A DNA stretch of 64,000 bases from Pseudoflavonifractor sp050943825 (GCF_050943825.1 NZ_JBMNPX010000005.1:1-64000), one strand, 5' to 3'. Positions 1-7,924 are shown, counted from the stretch's first letter. The notes: a model not told the origin generated them from the letters alone. Numbers and translations: made by a program.

Positions 1-80
1 CTGCGGCAAGGTTTGCTGCGCAAACGCTTGGACGCGCCTTTGGCGCGGCTCGCTCGCGCTCGCGCGGCGGCGCCTTTGCG
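1..80. repeat. Cluster of short GC-rich palindromes downstream of pgk
   Basis: The first 80 bases hold several small inverted repeats packed together: GTTTGC/GCAAAC around TGC, CGCGCC/GGCGCG around TTT, and alternating GCTCGC/GCGAGC runs. No reading frame of merit covers them. They lie just past the pgk stop, so they could form the 3' end structure of the trmL-pgk transcript, although no T-run follows on the minus strand. The pattern also resembles dispersed intergenic palindromic elements of GC-rich Clostridia; only one copy is visible here, so this is a guess. Confidence 0.35.
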
Positions 81-85
81 GATAA

Positions 86-1357
86 TTAGGCGTCCAGCAG
101 GCAGGCAACGCCGGGCAGCTCCTTGCCCTCCATGAACTCGAGGGAGGCGCCGCCGCCGGTGGAGATGTGGGTCATCTTGTCGGCATAGCCCAGCTGCTGC
201 ACGGCAGCCGCGCTGTCGCCGCCGCCGATGATGGTGATGGCGCTGGTCTCGCTCAGAGCCTTGGCCACAGCCTCGGTGCCCTTGGCGAAGGCGGGGAACT
301 CAAACACGCCCATGGGGCCGTTCCAGATAACGGTGCCGGCATCCTTCACGGCGTCGCAGTACAGCTTCACGGTCTCGGGGCCGATGTCCAGGCCCTGCCA
401 GCCGTCGGGAATCTCGCCGGTCTTGACAACCTTGCTCTCAGCGTCGGCAGCAAAGGCGTTGGCCACCACGGTGTCCACGGGCAGAAGCAGCTTGACGCCC
501 TTCTCGGCAGCCTTCTTCACCATGTCGTTGGCGTAGGACTCCCAGTCGGCCTCCAGCAGGCTGTCGCCCACCTTGCCGCCCTGAGCGGCGGAGAAGGTGT
601 AGGCCATGCCGCCGCCGATGATGATGGTGTCGGCAATCTCCAGGAGGTTGTTGATGACGCCGATCTTGGAGGAGACCTTGGAGCCGCCCAGGATGGCCAC
701 CAGAGGACGCTTGGGGTTGGCCAGAGCGCCGCCGATGATCTCCAGCTCCTTCTGGATCAGGAAGCCGGACACAGCGGGCAGATAGTCGGCCACGCCGGCG
801 GTGGAGGCGTGGGCGCGGTGCACGGCGCCGAAGGCGTCGGACACATAGACCTCAGCCATGGAAGCCATCTTCTTGGCCAGCTCGGGGTCGTTCTTGGTCT
901 CACCCTTCTCGAAGCGGGTGTTCTCCAGCAGGAGGATCTGGCCGGGCTGGAGGGCAGCGGCCTTGGCCATGGCGTCCTCACCCACCACATCGGCGGCCAT
1001 GATGACGTCCTTGCCCAGCAGCTCGCTCAGGCGCTTGGCAACGGGAGTCAGGGACAGAGCCTTCAGGGACTTCTTCCAGCTCTCCTCGGTGATGGTGGCG
1101 GGGTCCTTGCCCTTCTCGGCCTGCTTCTTCACATAGGAGTCGAAGGTGGCGACGGGCTTGCCCAGGTGGGAGCAGGCGATAACGGCGGCACCCTGGTCCA
1201 GCAGGTACTGGATGGTGGGCAGCGCGGCGCGGATACGCTTGTCATCGGTGATGGTGCCGCTGCCATCCTTGGCCAGAGGCACGTTGAAGTCGCAGCGGAG
1301 GAGGACCTTCTTGCCGGCGACGTCGATGTCTTTCACGGTCTTCTTGTTGTAGTTCAT
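86..1357 (-). CDS. pgk: Phosphoglycerate kinase
   Basis: Cytoplasmic glycolytic enzyme that transfers phosphate between 1,3-bisphosphoglycerate and ADP. The 423-residue product has the normal family length and shows the N-terminal substrate-binding run VLLRCDFNVPL, the HLGKP motif, the SDAFGAVHRAHAS loop near the middle, and the C-terminal nucleotide-site glycines GGGDSAAAV and GGGASLEFMEGKELPG. The ATG at 1357 is used because AAAGGAG sits 7 bases upstream; a longer frame would start inside trmL and adds residues foreign to the family. The start overlaps the trmL stop by four bases (ATGA), so both genes are probably translationally coupled and read from the single promoter at 1879-1907. gapA is encoded apart, at 30224-31234. 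Identification is secure. Confidence 0.97.
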   Translation of the reverse strand: MNYNKKTVKDIDVAGKKVLLRCDFNVPLAKDGSGTITDDKRIRAALPTIQYLLDQGAAVIACSHLGKPVATFDSYVKKQAEKGKDPATITEESWKKSLKALSLTPVAKRLSELLGKDVIMAADVVGEDAMAKAAALQPGQILLLENTRFEKGETKNDPELAKKMASMAEVYVSDAFGAVHRAHASTAGVADYLPAVSGFLIQKELEIIGGALANPKRPLVAILGGSKVSSKIGVINNLLEIADTIIIGGGMAYTFSAAQGGKVGDSLLEADWESYANDMVKKAAEKGVKLLLPVDTVVANAFAADAESKVVKTGEIPDGWQGLDIGPETVKLYCDAVKDAGTVIWNGPMGVFEFPAFAKGTEAVAKALSETSAITIIGGGDSAAAVQQLGYADKMTHISTGGGASLEFMEGKELPGVACLLDA

Positions 1358-1845
1358 ACGAAAGCTCCTTTCATCTCTCCTTCCCCGGACAATCCGGGGA
1401 ACTCTAACTGGCGCAATGCTTCGTAGGTCACTATGGCGACGGAATTTGCCAAATTCAGGCTGCGCGCGTCGGGGCGCATGGGGATGCGGATGCACCGGTC
1501 ACGGTGGGCTTCACGGAACGCCTGGGGCAGGCCTGCCGTCTCCTTGCCGAAGAACAGCCAGCACTCATCCCGGAATTCCGCCTCCGTATAGGGGCGGGGC
1601 GCCTTGGTGGTCATGAGCCAGAGGTCCTTCGCACCGGTGCGGGCGAAGAATTCCTCCAGATTCTCATAGACCGTCAGGTCCACCATGTGCCAGTAATCCA
1701 GTCCGGCCCGCTTCACCGCCCGATCCGAGATGTCAAACCCAAGGGGCTTGATCAGATGCAGGCGGCTGCGCGTGGCCGCGCAGGTCCGGGCGATGTTGCC
1801 GGTGTTCTGCGGAATTTCCGGCTCAACCAGAACAAGATTCAGCAT
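1354..1845 (-). CDS. trmL: tRNA (cytidine/uridine(34)-2'-O)-methyltransferase, SPOUT family
   Basis: Predicted SAM-dependent methylase that adds a 2'-O-methyl group to the wobble base of leucine tRNAs. The 163-residue product has TrmL length and motifs: PEIPQNTGNIARTCAAT at the N terminus, LGFDISDRAVKRAGLDYW, the knot-forming FGKETAGLP, and the SAM-binding C-terminal IPMRPDARSLNLANSVAI. The ATG at 1845 is chosen because the promoter at 1879-1907 predicts a transcript beginning about 27 bases upstream, so an earlier in-frame ATG would lie within the promoter. The ribosome site is weak (G-rich, no clear AGGAGG). The stop overlaps the pgk start. Pairing of a tRNA modification gene with pgk is unusual but probably only shared transcription. 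Confidence 0.93.
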   Translation of the reverse strand: MLNLVLVEPEIPQNTGNIARTCAATRSRLHLIKPLGFDISDRAVKRAGLDYWHMVDLTVYENLEEFFARTGAKDLWLMTTKAPRPYTEAEFRDECWLFFGKETAGLPQAFREAHRDRCIRIPMRPDARSLNLANSVAIVTYEALRQLEFPGLSGEGEMKGAFV

Positions 1846-1878
1846 AAATCCGGCCCACCCCCCATTTACAGCGGTGTT

Positions 1879-1907
1879 ATTGTACATCGAATCCCGCAGA
1901 ATTTCAA
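1879..1907 (-). promoter_or_regulatory. Sigma-A promoter of trmL-pgk
   Basis: On the minus strand TTGAAA (1902-1907) and TACAAT (1879-1884) are separated by 17 bases. Transcription should begin near 1872, giving a leader of only about 27 bases before the trmL ATG. Confidence 0.75.
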
Positions 1908-1989
1908 CAGCAAATACGTCGATAATCCCACAAAAATTCATTTTTTATTGAACAATTCCCCGTTGTTTCGCTGTCGGAGCGTTTTATGC

Positions 1990-2018
1990 TTTATAGTTGC
2001 GAAAAGTTGTGCTACAAT
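1990..2018 (+). promoter_or_regulatory. Extended -10 promoter of proB
   Basis: TGCTACAAT at 2010-2018 is an extended -10 element; the -35 position (TTTATA, 1990-1995, 14 bases... counted as the best upstream hexamer) is weak. The predicted leader to the proB start is about 115 bases and contains two mutually exclusive hairpins at 2042-2076. Confidence 0.5.
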
Positions 2019-2041
2019 ATCGGCAGTAACAGGGCCGTATT

Positions 2042-2076
2042 CCGCTTTGCTGCGGGGTAAAGCGGTCCCGCCCCGC
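2042..2076 (+). promoter_or_regulatory. Alternative hairpins in the proB leader
   Basis: CCGCTTT (2042-2048) can pair with AAAGCGG (2059-2065), or GCGGGG (2052-2057) with CCCCGC (2071-2076). The two pairings interlock and so are mutually exclusive or form a pseudoknot. No T-run follows, so termination is not implied; translational control or simple structure is possible. No T-box signature was found. Confidence 0.3.
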
Positions 2077-2139
2077 ATTAAGTACAGACTAAATTTTATG
2101 TATTTCTGCGGGGAAAATGATGGATTAAGGAGAATGAAC

Positions 2140-2955
2140 GTGGAAACTCAGACACAACGCCTCCGAATTGTGGTGAAAGTGGGCACCTCCTCTCTCACCC
2201 ACGACACCGGAAGGCTGAATCTGCACAATATGGACCTGCTGGCCCGCACCCTTTCCGACCTGGAGGGCATGGGCCACGAGATCGTCCTGGTGTCCTCTGG
2301 CGCCATCGGCGTGGGCTCCACCAAGCTTGGTCTGAAGGAGCGGCCCAAGGAGCTGCGGATGAAGCAGGCCGCCGCCGCCGTGGGTCAGTGCGCCATCATG
2401 CACCTCTACGACAAGCTGTTTGGCGAGTACAACCGGATGGTGGCCCAGATCCTACTGACCGGCGAGGATGTGGACGCCCCTGTCCGGGCCGAGCACCTGC
2501 ACAACACCTTTGAATCCCTGCTGGAGCTGGGAGTTATCCCCGTAGTCAACGAGAACGACTCGGTGTCCTCGGCCGAGATCGAGACGGGCAAGTGCAAGGT
2601 CCTGGGCGACAACGACACCCTGTCCGCCATCGTGGCACAGCTGGTGGGTGCCGACCTGCTGGTGCTCCTGAGCGACATCGACGGCCTCTACGACGCCGAC
2701 CCCCACGGCAACCCGGACGCCAAGCTCATCCACCATGTGGACGCGGTGACCCCCGAGCTGCGCTCCATGGCAGGCGGTGCGGGCACCTGGCGGGGCACCG
2801 GCGGCATGCAGACCAAGCTCAACGCCGCTGAGATCGCCATGGCCGCCGGTGTTGACATGGTCATCACCAACGGCGCCCGGGTGGAGGACCTGTACGGCAT
2901 TGTGGCCGGTGAGGACATCGGCACCCGGTTCTCCGCCGGGAAACAGAAGCAGTAA
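2140..2955 (+). CDS. proB: Glutamate 5-kinase
   Basis: First enzyme of proline synthesis: phosphorylates glutamate on its gamma-carboxyl group using ATP. The product, 271 residues, has an amino-acid-kinase fold with VVKVGTSSLT at the N terminus, VSSGAIGVG, PVVNENDSVS, GDNDTLSAIVA and the DIDGLYDADP segment. It ends at about residue 271 and so lacks the C-terminal PUA domain of the enteric enzyme, as in many Firmicutes. An ATG at 2134 sits one base after AAGGAG (2127-2132) and cannot use it; the in-frame GTG at 2140 has 7-base spacing and is chosen. proA follows 53 bases downstream and the pair ends in one terminator at 4272-4306. Confidence 0.94.
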   Translation: METQTQRLRIVVKVGTSSLTHDTGRLNLHNMDLLARTLSDLEGMGHEIVLVSSGAIGVGSTKLGLKERPKELRMKQAAAAVGQCAIMHLYDKLFGEYNRMVAQILLTGEDVDAPVRAEHLHNTFESLLELGVIPVVNENDSVSSAEIETGKCKVLGDNDTLSAIVAQLVGADLLVLLSDIDGLYDADPHGNPDAKLIHHVDAVTPELRSMAGGAGTWRGTGGMQTKLNAAEIAMAAGVDMVITNGARVEDLYGIVAGEDIGTRFSAGKQKQ

Positions 2956-3008
2956 TTTCCCTATACATTACATATATTTGAAATCTCACCGCGCAAGCGG
3001 AGAAATGG

Positions 3009-4262
3009 GTGATTGACATGACAATTCTGGAAGGCCAGGGGCTGGCCGCCAAGGTGGCCGCCCGGACGCTGTCCGTAGCGGACACGGCCCGGAAGAACAA
3101 GGCGCTGGAGGCCATTGCCCAGGCGCTGCTGGACCGGCAGGAGGAGATTCTCTCCGCCAACGCCCAGGATCTGGAGGCCGCCCGTGAGAGCGGCATGCGG
3201 CAGTCCCTCCAGGACCGGCTGGCCCTGGACGAGAAGCGGATCGCCGGCATTGTGGAGGGTGTACGGCAGGTGGCCGCCCTGCCCGACCCCATCGGCCAGG
3301 TGACCAAGATGGAGAAGCGGCCCAACGGCCTCATCATCGGCCGCCGCCGGGTGCCTCTGGGGGTCATCGGCATCATCTATGAGGCCCGGCCCAACGTGAC
3401 GGTGGACGCCGCCGCCCTGTGTCTCAAGTCGGGCAACGCGGTCATCCTCCGCGGCGGCAAGGAGGCCCTCCACTCCAACATGGCCCTGACCGCCATCATG
3501 CGGGACGCCCTGAACCAGTCCGGTCTGCCCATGGACTGCGTGTCCCTGGTGGCCAGCACCAGCCGGGAGAGCGCCACCGAGATGATGAACCTGACCGGGT
3601 ATCTGGACGTGCTCATCCCCCGGGGCGGCGCGGGGCTCATCCGCTCGGTGGTGGAGAACGCCCGTGTGCCCGTCATCCAGACCGGCGTGGGCGTGTGCCA
3701 CATCTATGTCCACGAGAAGGCCGACCTGCAGATGGCCGCCGACATTCTCTACAACGCCAAGTGCTCCCGTCCCTCGGTGTGCAACGCCGCCGAGTGCGTG
3801 CTGGTGGACCGGGCGGTGGCGGAGCAGTTCCTGCCCATGGCCCAGGCCCGTCTGGCAGACAAGCACGTGGAGTTCCGGGGCTGCCCCGAGACCTGCGCCA
3901 TTCTGCCCGACGCGGTACCCGCCACGGCGGAGGACTGGGACACCGAGTACGGCGACTACATTCTGGCCGCCAAGGTGGTGGAGAACCAGGACGAGGCTAT
4001 GGACTTCATCGCCGCCCACGGCACCGGCCACTCGGAGGCCATTGTCACCGCCGACTACTTTGCCGCCCAGCGCTTTTTGGACGAGGTGGACGCGGCGGCG
4101 GTGTACGTCAACGCCTCCACCCGCTTTACCGACGGCTTTGAGTTCGGCCTGGGCGCGGAGATCGGCATCTCCACCCAGAAGATGCACGCCCGGGGCCCCA
4201 TGGGTCTGGAGGAGCTGACCAGCTCCAAGTACGTCATCTACGGCACCGGACAGGTCCGGTAA
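3009..4262 (+). CDS. proA: Gamma-glutamyl phosphate reductase
   Basis: Second enzyme of proline synthesis: NADPH-dependent reduction of glutamyl 5-phosphate to the semialdehyde, which cyclises. The 417-residue product matches ProA length and shows the aldehyde-dehydrogenase-like RVPLGVIGIIYEARPNVT segment, GNAVILRGGKEA, the catalytic-cysteine region AKCSRPSVCNAAE and the conserved C-terminal RFTDGFEFGLGAEIGIST with MHARGPMGLEELT. GTG at 3009 has a GGAG six bases upstream; an ATG at 3018 (nine bases later) is an alternative with a poorer ribosome site. It follows proB closely and is presumably read from the same promoter, so glutamyl phosphate can be passed directly between the two enzymes. 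Confidence 0.94.
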   Translation: MIDMTILEGQGLAAKVAARTLSVADTARKNKALEAIAQALLDRQEEILSANAQDLEAARESGMRQSLQDRLALDEKRIAGIVEGVRQVAALPDPIGQVTKMEKRPNGLIIGRRRVPLGVIGIIYEARPNVTVDAAALCLKSGNAVILRGGKEALHSNMALTAIMRDALNQSGLPMDCVSLVASTSRESATEMMNLTGYLDVLIPRGGAGLIRSVVENARVPVIQTGVGVCHIYVHEKADLQMAADILYNAKCSRPSVCNAAECVLVDRAVAEQFLPMAQARLADKHVEFRGCPETCAILPDAVPATAEDWDTEYGDYILAAKVVENQDEAMDFIAAHGTGHSEAIVTADYFAAQRFLDEVDAAAVYVNASTRFTDGFEFGLGAEIGISTQKMHARGPMGLEELTSSKYVIYGTGQVR

Positions 4263-4271
4263 ACATAAGAT

Positions 4272-4306
4272 AGGAGGGGCGGAGAACCGCCCCTCCTTTT
4301 CTTTTT
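4272..4306 (+). terminator. Intrinsic terminator of proBA
   Basis: GGAGGGGCGG (4273-4282) pairs perfectly with CCGCCCCTCC (4287-4296) around a four-base loop and is followed by TTTTCTTTTT. Confidence 0.9.
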
Positions 4307-4310
4307 GAAC

Positions 4311-4381
4311 TACCGCCTCGCCGCCCGATTCATAGGTACATACGCCCCGACAGGGCGTATGAATTTTGCTGAGAGGCGGTA
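4311..4381 (+). repeat. 71-bp nested palindromic element masking a ribosome site
   Basis: The element has perfect 9-base ends, TACCGCCTC (4311-4319) and GAGGCGGTA (4373-4381), an inner pair ATTCATA/TATGAAT (4328-4334, 4358-4364), and an alternative inner hairpin CATACGCCC/GGGCGTATG (4339-4347, 4353-4361). Its right end contains the purine-rich ribosome site of the gene starting at 4387. It may be a miniature dispersed element or a regulatory leader; other copies are not visible in this window. Confidence 0.5.
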
Positions 4382-4386
4382 CTGTT

Positions 4387-4785
4387 ATGGAACACGCCCA
4401 AGAGGAGCACGCCCGCAGGCAGACGGTGGAGACCGGCGCCCAGGACGGGCTGCTGGTGCACTATCTGGGGAGCATCCCGCCGGCCGCCGGCGGCTGCGTG
4501 GTGGAGTTTGCCTTCACTCTGCCCGCCGTCCCGCCCGACACCCGCACCGCCGTGGCCATCACCCTGCTGGAGCTGGACGGTGAGGGCCGGGCCTTCCTCC
4601 GTGGGATGCGCACCCTGCTCCTGCCCGCCCACCACAGCACCCGGCCCATGGACGTCCAGGCGGAAGGAGTCCGGTTCATCCTCCCCGCCGAGCTGGATCT
4701 GAGTGAGGATGGCACCCGTCGTCTGGTGGTTCAGGCCGAGTCCCAGTACGTGGATTTCCATGCCCGGTGCGATATGCGGGAATAA
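4387..4785 (+). CDS. Hypothetical protein, predicted beta-rich
   Basis: Not recognised. The 132-residue product has no signal peptide or membrane segment. After a charged, glutamate-rich N terminus (about 20 residues) it alternates short hydrophobic strands and turns, with VEFAFTLPAVPP, VAITLLELDGEG and LVVQAESQYVDF, which suggests a compact beta-sandwich-like domain, and ends in an acidic tail. The ATG at 4387 has AGAGG 10 bases upstream, but that site lies in the right arm of the palindromic element at 4311-4381 and would be closed when the element folds. The gene stands alone between the proBA terminator and a convergent terminator at 4790-4828. Codon use is like its neighbours, so the gene is probably real. 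Confidence 0.7.
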   Translation: MEHAQEEHARRQTVETGAQDGLLVHYLGSIPPAAGGCVVEFAFTLPAVPPDTRTAVAITLLELDGEGRAFLRGMRTLLLPAHHSTRPMDVQAEGVRFILPAELDLSEDGTRRLVVQAESQYVDFHARCDMRE

Positions 4786-4789
4786 CAGA

Positions 4790-4828
4790 CCGGGGTCCGG
4801 ACCGCAGACAATGCGGACCGGACCCCGG
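4790..4828. terminator. Convergent hairpin between hypothetical gene and ATPase
   Basis: CCGGGGTCCGGACCGC at 4790 pairs with a near-perfect complement ending at 4828 (one mismatch in 16) around a seven-base loop. It lies between two convergent genes and may end both transcripts; T-runs are short on both sides. Confidence 0.6.
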
Positions 4829-4850
4829 TTCATTTCATATGCTTTTAAGC

Positions 4851-7484
4851 TCAGCGGCCCTTCCGCAGGTCGCAGATGACCTTCCAAATCTGGATGACCA
4901 GGGTGGGGGCAAAGGCCAGGCCCACGATGATGCCCAGCAGAGGCAGGGTAAGGGGGGCTACCTGGAACAGGGTGGTCAGGCCGGGGATGAAGAGCACCGC
5001 AGCCAGGAGCACCACGCCGGCGGCAAAGGCGCCCAGGCTGGCCCGGTTGGTGAGCAGGCCCAGGCGGAACAGGGAGGCCTGACCCCGGCAGTTGAATCCG
5101 TGGAACAGCCGCGCCAGGGTGAGGGTGGCAAAGGCCATGGTCATGGCCAAGGCGTCCCCGCCGTTGTTCAGGCCCACGAAGAAGGCGGCCATGGTGGCGG
5201 CGGCGATGAGGGCGCCGTAGACCATGATGCGGGTGAACAGGGAGCGGTTGAGGATGGGCTCCTTGGGGTCTCTGGGCTTCTGGTCCAGCAGGCCGTCTCC
5301 CGCAGGCTCCACGCCGATGGCGATGGCGGGCAGGGAGTCGGTGAGCAGGTTGATAAACAGCAGGTGCACCGCCGCAAAGGGGGTGGGCAGGTTGGCAATG
5401 GAGCAGATGAGCACGCTGAAGATACCCGCCATATTGCCCGACAGGAGGAAGTTGATGGCGTTTTTGATGTTAGTGTACACGCCGCGGCCGTTGACCACGG
5501 CCTTGACGATGGTGGCGAAGTTATCGTCGGAGAGAATCATGGACGCGGCGTCCTTGCTGACCTCGGTGCCGGTGATGCCCATGGCCACGCCGATGTCGGC
5601 GGCCTTGAGGGCGGGGGCGTCGTTGACGCCGTCGCCGGTCATGGACACGATGCGGCCCTTCCGCTGCCAGGCCCCCACGATGCGGATCTTGTTCTCAGGG
5701 GACACACGGGCGTAGACCGAGATCTTCTCCAGCCGCTTGTCCAGCTCCTCGTCGCTCATGGCGTCCAGCTCCACGCCGGACAGGGCCTCGTCCCCGTCCT
5801 GGAAGATGCCCAGCTGCCTGGCGATGGCGGAGGCGGTGACCTTGTGGTCGCCGGTGATCATAATGGTGCGGATGCCGCCCCGCTTGGCGTCGGCCACGGC
5901 CTGGATGGCCTCGGGCCGGGGCGGGTCAATCATGGAGATGAGGCCCACAAAGGTGAAGTCCCGCTCGTCCTCCAGCGCCAGGGAGCGGACGGAGTCCAGC
6001 TCCTTGCAGGCAAAGGAGAGCACCCGCAGGCCCTGCTGGGACAGCTCCAGGTTCACCCGGGCGATCTCCGCGCGGCGCTCGTCGGTCATCTCCACCTTGC
6101 CCTGGCTGGTGAGCAGCCAGGCGGACCGGTCCAGCAGGGTGTCAATGGCGCCCTTGGTGTACATGGTGGGCACACCCTCGATGTTGTGGAGGGTGGACAT
6201 CAGCTTCCGGTCGGAGTCAAAGGCCAGCTCACTGAGGCGGGGGTGCTGCTTCCGATAGATTACCTCATCCACACCGATGCGGTCGCCCAGCATGACCAGG
6301 GCCACCTCGGTGGGGTCGCCGATTTCAGTACCCGTCTCCTTATCGGTGGTGGCGTCGCTGGCCAGAAGGGCCTCCTTCAGCAGCAGGCGCTGCACGTCGT
6401 TGGCCAGGTCCAGCTGGTCGCCATCCAGCAGCATGCCGTCGGCGTAGATCTTCTGGGGTGTCATCTTGTTCTGGGTCAGGGTGCCCGTCTTGTCCGAGCA
6501 GATGACGGACACGGCGCCCAGGGTCTCCACCGCCTTCAGGTCCTTCATGATGGCGTTCTGCCGGGCCATCTTCTGGGTGCCCATGGCCTGCACAATGGTG
6601 ACGATGGAGGACAGCGCCTCGGGGATAGCCGCCACGGCCAGAGCCACGGCGAACATCAGCGCGTCCAGAATGGGCTTCTGGCGGTACAGGGACAGCCCGA
6701 ACACCAGGGCGCAGATGACCATGATGATAATGGCCAGCTTCTTGGAAAAATTGTCCAGACTCTGCTGCAGGGGGGTCTTGCGCTGCTGGGTCTGGTTCAT
6801 CAGGGCGGCCACCTTGCCCAGCTCGGTGTCCATGCCCGTGCCGGTGACCACAAAGACCGCCCGGCCGTAGGTCACCAGGGAGCCGGAGAACACCATGTCC
6901 TTCCGGTCGCCCAGGGCCACATCAGCCTGGGGGATGGCCTCGGCGGTCTTTTCCACCGCCTCGCTCTCGCCGGTGAGGGAGCTCTCGTTGACCTTCAGGG
7001 AGTAGTTTTCCAGAATCCGGCCGTCGGCCACCACCATGTCGCCGGCCTCCAGCTCCACAATGTCGCCGGGGACCACCTGGACAGAGGGCACAGTGGTGCG
7101 CACGCCGTCCCGTATCACCTTGGCGCTGGGGGCGGACATGGCCTTCAGGCTCTCCAGGGACTTCTCCGCCTTGAAGTGCTGCACCGTGCCCAGCACAGCG
7201 TTGAGGATGAGCACCGCAAAGATAACAATGGTGCTCTCCGCCTCGCCGGTGGCCAGGGAGATCAGGGCCGCGGCGATGAGGATCACCACCAGCAGGTCCT
7301 TGAACTGCTCCAGAAACACCTGGAGCGCCGTCTTTTTCTTGCCCTCGCTCAGGGCGTTGGGGCCGTGCTTCTCCAGGCGCTGCGCCGCCTCCGCCCCAGA
7401 GAGACCTCTCTGCCGGTCGCTCTTCAGCGCCGTGAGGGTCTGGTCAGCCTCCAGCGTATGCCAGAGCCACTTTTCCGTGTCCAT
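4851..7484 (-). CDS. Calcium-type cation-translocating P-type ATPase
   Basis: Membrane pump that exports a divalent cation, most likely Ca2+, driven by ATP. The 877-residue product is typical of bacterial P2-type ATPases. It has the N-terminal cation-ATPase domain (GLSGAEAAQRLEKHGPNAL), a first membrane pair, the TGES actuator loop, the PEAL calcium-site motif (AIPEALSSIVT), the phosphorylation site SDKTGTLTQNKM, KGA in the nucleotide domain, MITGDHK, TGDGVNDAPALKAADIG, and a C-terminal group of about six helices containing NLLTDSLPAIAIG. An ATG at 7499 lacks a ribosome site; the ATG at 7484 has AGGTG six bases upstream and is preferred. It is transcribed alone from the strong promoter at 7539-7568. 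No metal riboswitch is seen in its short leader. Confidence 0.94.
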   Translation of the reverse strand: MDTEKWLWHTLEADQTLTALKSDRQRGLSGAEAAQRLEKHGPNALSEGKKKTALQVFLEQFKDLLVVILIAAALISLATGEAESTIVIFAVLILNAVLGTVQHFKAEKSLESLKAMSAPSAKVIRDGVRTTVPSVQVVPGDIVELEAGDMVVADGRILENYSLKVNESSLTGESEAVEKTAEAIPQADVALGDRKDMVFSGSLVTYGRAVFVVTGTGMDTELGKVAALMNQTQQRKTPLQQSLDNFSKKLAIIIMVICALVFGLSLYRQKPILDALMFAVALAVAAIPEALSSIVTIVQAMGTQKMARQNAIMKDLKAVETLGAVSVICSDKTGTLTQNKMTPQKIYADGMLLDGDQLDLANDVQRLLLKEALLASDATTDKETGTEIGDPTEVALVMLGDRIGVDEVIYRKQHPRLSELAFDSDRKLMSTLHNIEGVPTMYTKGAIDTLLDRSAWLLTSQGKVEMTDERRAEIARVNLELSQQGLRVLSFACKELDSVRSLALEDERDFTFVGLISMIDPPRPEAIQAVADAKRGGIRTIMITGDHKVTASAIARQLGIFQDGDEALSGVELDAMSDEELDKRLEKISVYARVSPENKIRIVGAWQRKGRIVSMTGDGVNDAPALKAADIGVAMGITGTEVSKDAASMILSDDNFATIVKAVVNGRGVYTNIKNAINFLLSGNMAGIFSVLICSIANLPTPFAAVHLLFINLLTDSLPAIAIGVEPAGDGLLDQKPRDPKEPILNRSLFTRIMVYGALIAAATMAAFFVGLNNGGDALAMTMAFATLTLARLFHGFNCRGQASLFRLGLLTNRASLGAFAAGVVLLAAVLFIPGLTTLFQVAPLTLPLLGIIVGLAFAPTLVIQIWKVICDLRKGR

Positions 7485-7538
7485 CTTGTTCACCTTCATT
7501 TTAAATTTGCAGGAGGTAAATCAAATTTCCTGGGGTGA

Positions 7539-7568
7539 ATTATACTACCCTTTCAATTGGGGTGTCAA
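7539..7568 (-). promoter_or_regulatory. Consensus sigma-A promoter of the P-type ATPase
   Basis: On the minus strand TTGACA (7563-7568) and TATAAT (7539-7544) are 18 bases apart. The start is expected near 7532, leaving a leader of about 48 bases. Confidence 0.85.
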
Positions 7569-7762
7569 TCCCTATCCATACGAAATATCACGGGATTTTA
7601 GGTAACAGTTTAGGCTTTCCGTGTAATTCATAGATTATTCACAAAGCCTTCATGATTTAGCCTTAATTATTGGTTATGATGTAAACGGATTCAGGAAGAA
7701 GAACTTAAAATCCTCCCAACACAACCAATCCCTCTCCAACACCTTTGCAGAACAACACACAC
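7569..7762. other. A+T-rich gap without a recognised gene
   Basis: No coding frame with a ribosome site or codon bias was seen on either strand. The stretch is much richer in A and T than its surroundings and ends at the hairpin at 7763-7798. A small untranslated RNA ending at that hairpin is possible; no convincing promoter pair was found. Confidence 0.4.
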
Positions 7763-7798
7763 CCGAAAAGCCCCGGCCGAAAGGCCGGGGCTTTTCGG
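7763..7798. terminator. Perfect terminator-like hairpin with no gene before it
   Basis: CCGAAAAGCCCCGGCC (7763-7778) and its exact complement (7783-7798) flank a GAAA tetraloop. On either strand the GC stem is followed by TTTT inside the repeat, as in bidirectional terminators. The genes on each side point away from it, so neither needs it. Confidence 0.7.
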
Positions 7799-7874
7799 TG
7801 CTGTTGAAATCTTCTTTCTCCCGGCGGGACCGGAAGAAAAAGATTTGTGCGAAAAATAGAGGTACCAAAACAGG

Positions 7875-7886
7875 CGAACATGTGTT
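7875..7886 (+). promoter_or_regulatory. LexA-box-like sequence before the methylase
   Basis: CGAACATGTGTT matches the Gram-positive LexA/DinR pattern CGAAC-N4-GTTC except for its last base. It lies 39 bases before the methylase start, where an operator could act. No strong -35/-10 pair was recognised next to it, so the call is tentative. Confidence 0.3.
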
Positions 7887-7924
7887 AGAGTATTAGGGTA
7901 TTTGTGTGAAAGGAGGAACCGGCC

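Noticed and set aside
167..1426. Long open frame opposite pgk on the plus strand
   Set aside because: It mirrors the codon pattern of pgk and has a Gly/His/Leu-rich composition typical of antisense shadows in GC-rich genes; no ribosome site.
2020..2130. T-box leader before proB
   Set aside because: The conserved GGTGG-ACCGCG element is absent and no terminator precedes the gene.
7511..7517. Perfect AGGAGGT on the plus strand next to the ATPase start
   Set aside because: No start codon with a following open frame; it lies antisense in the ATPase leader and is probably chance.
4767..7538. Open frame of over 900 codons opposite the P-type ATPase
   Set aside because: Composition is dominated by Gly, His, Val and Gln as expected of the reverse strand of a GC-rich gene; the minus strand shows every P-type ATPase motif.
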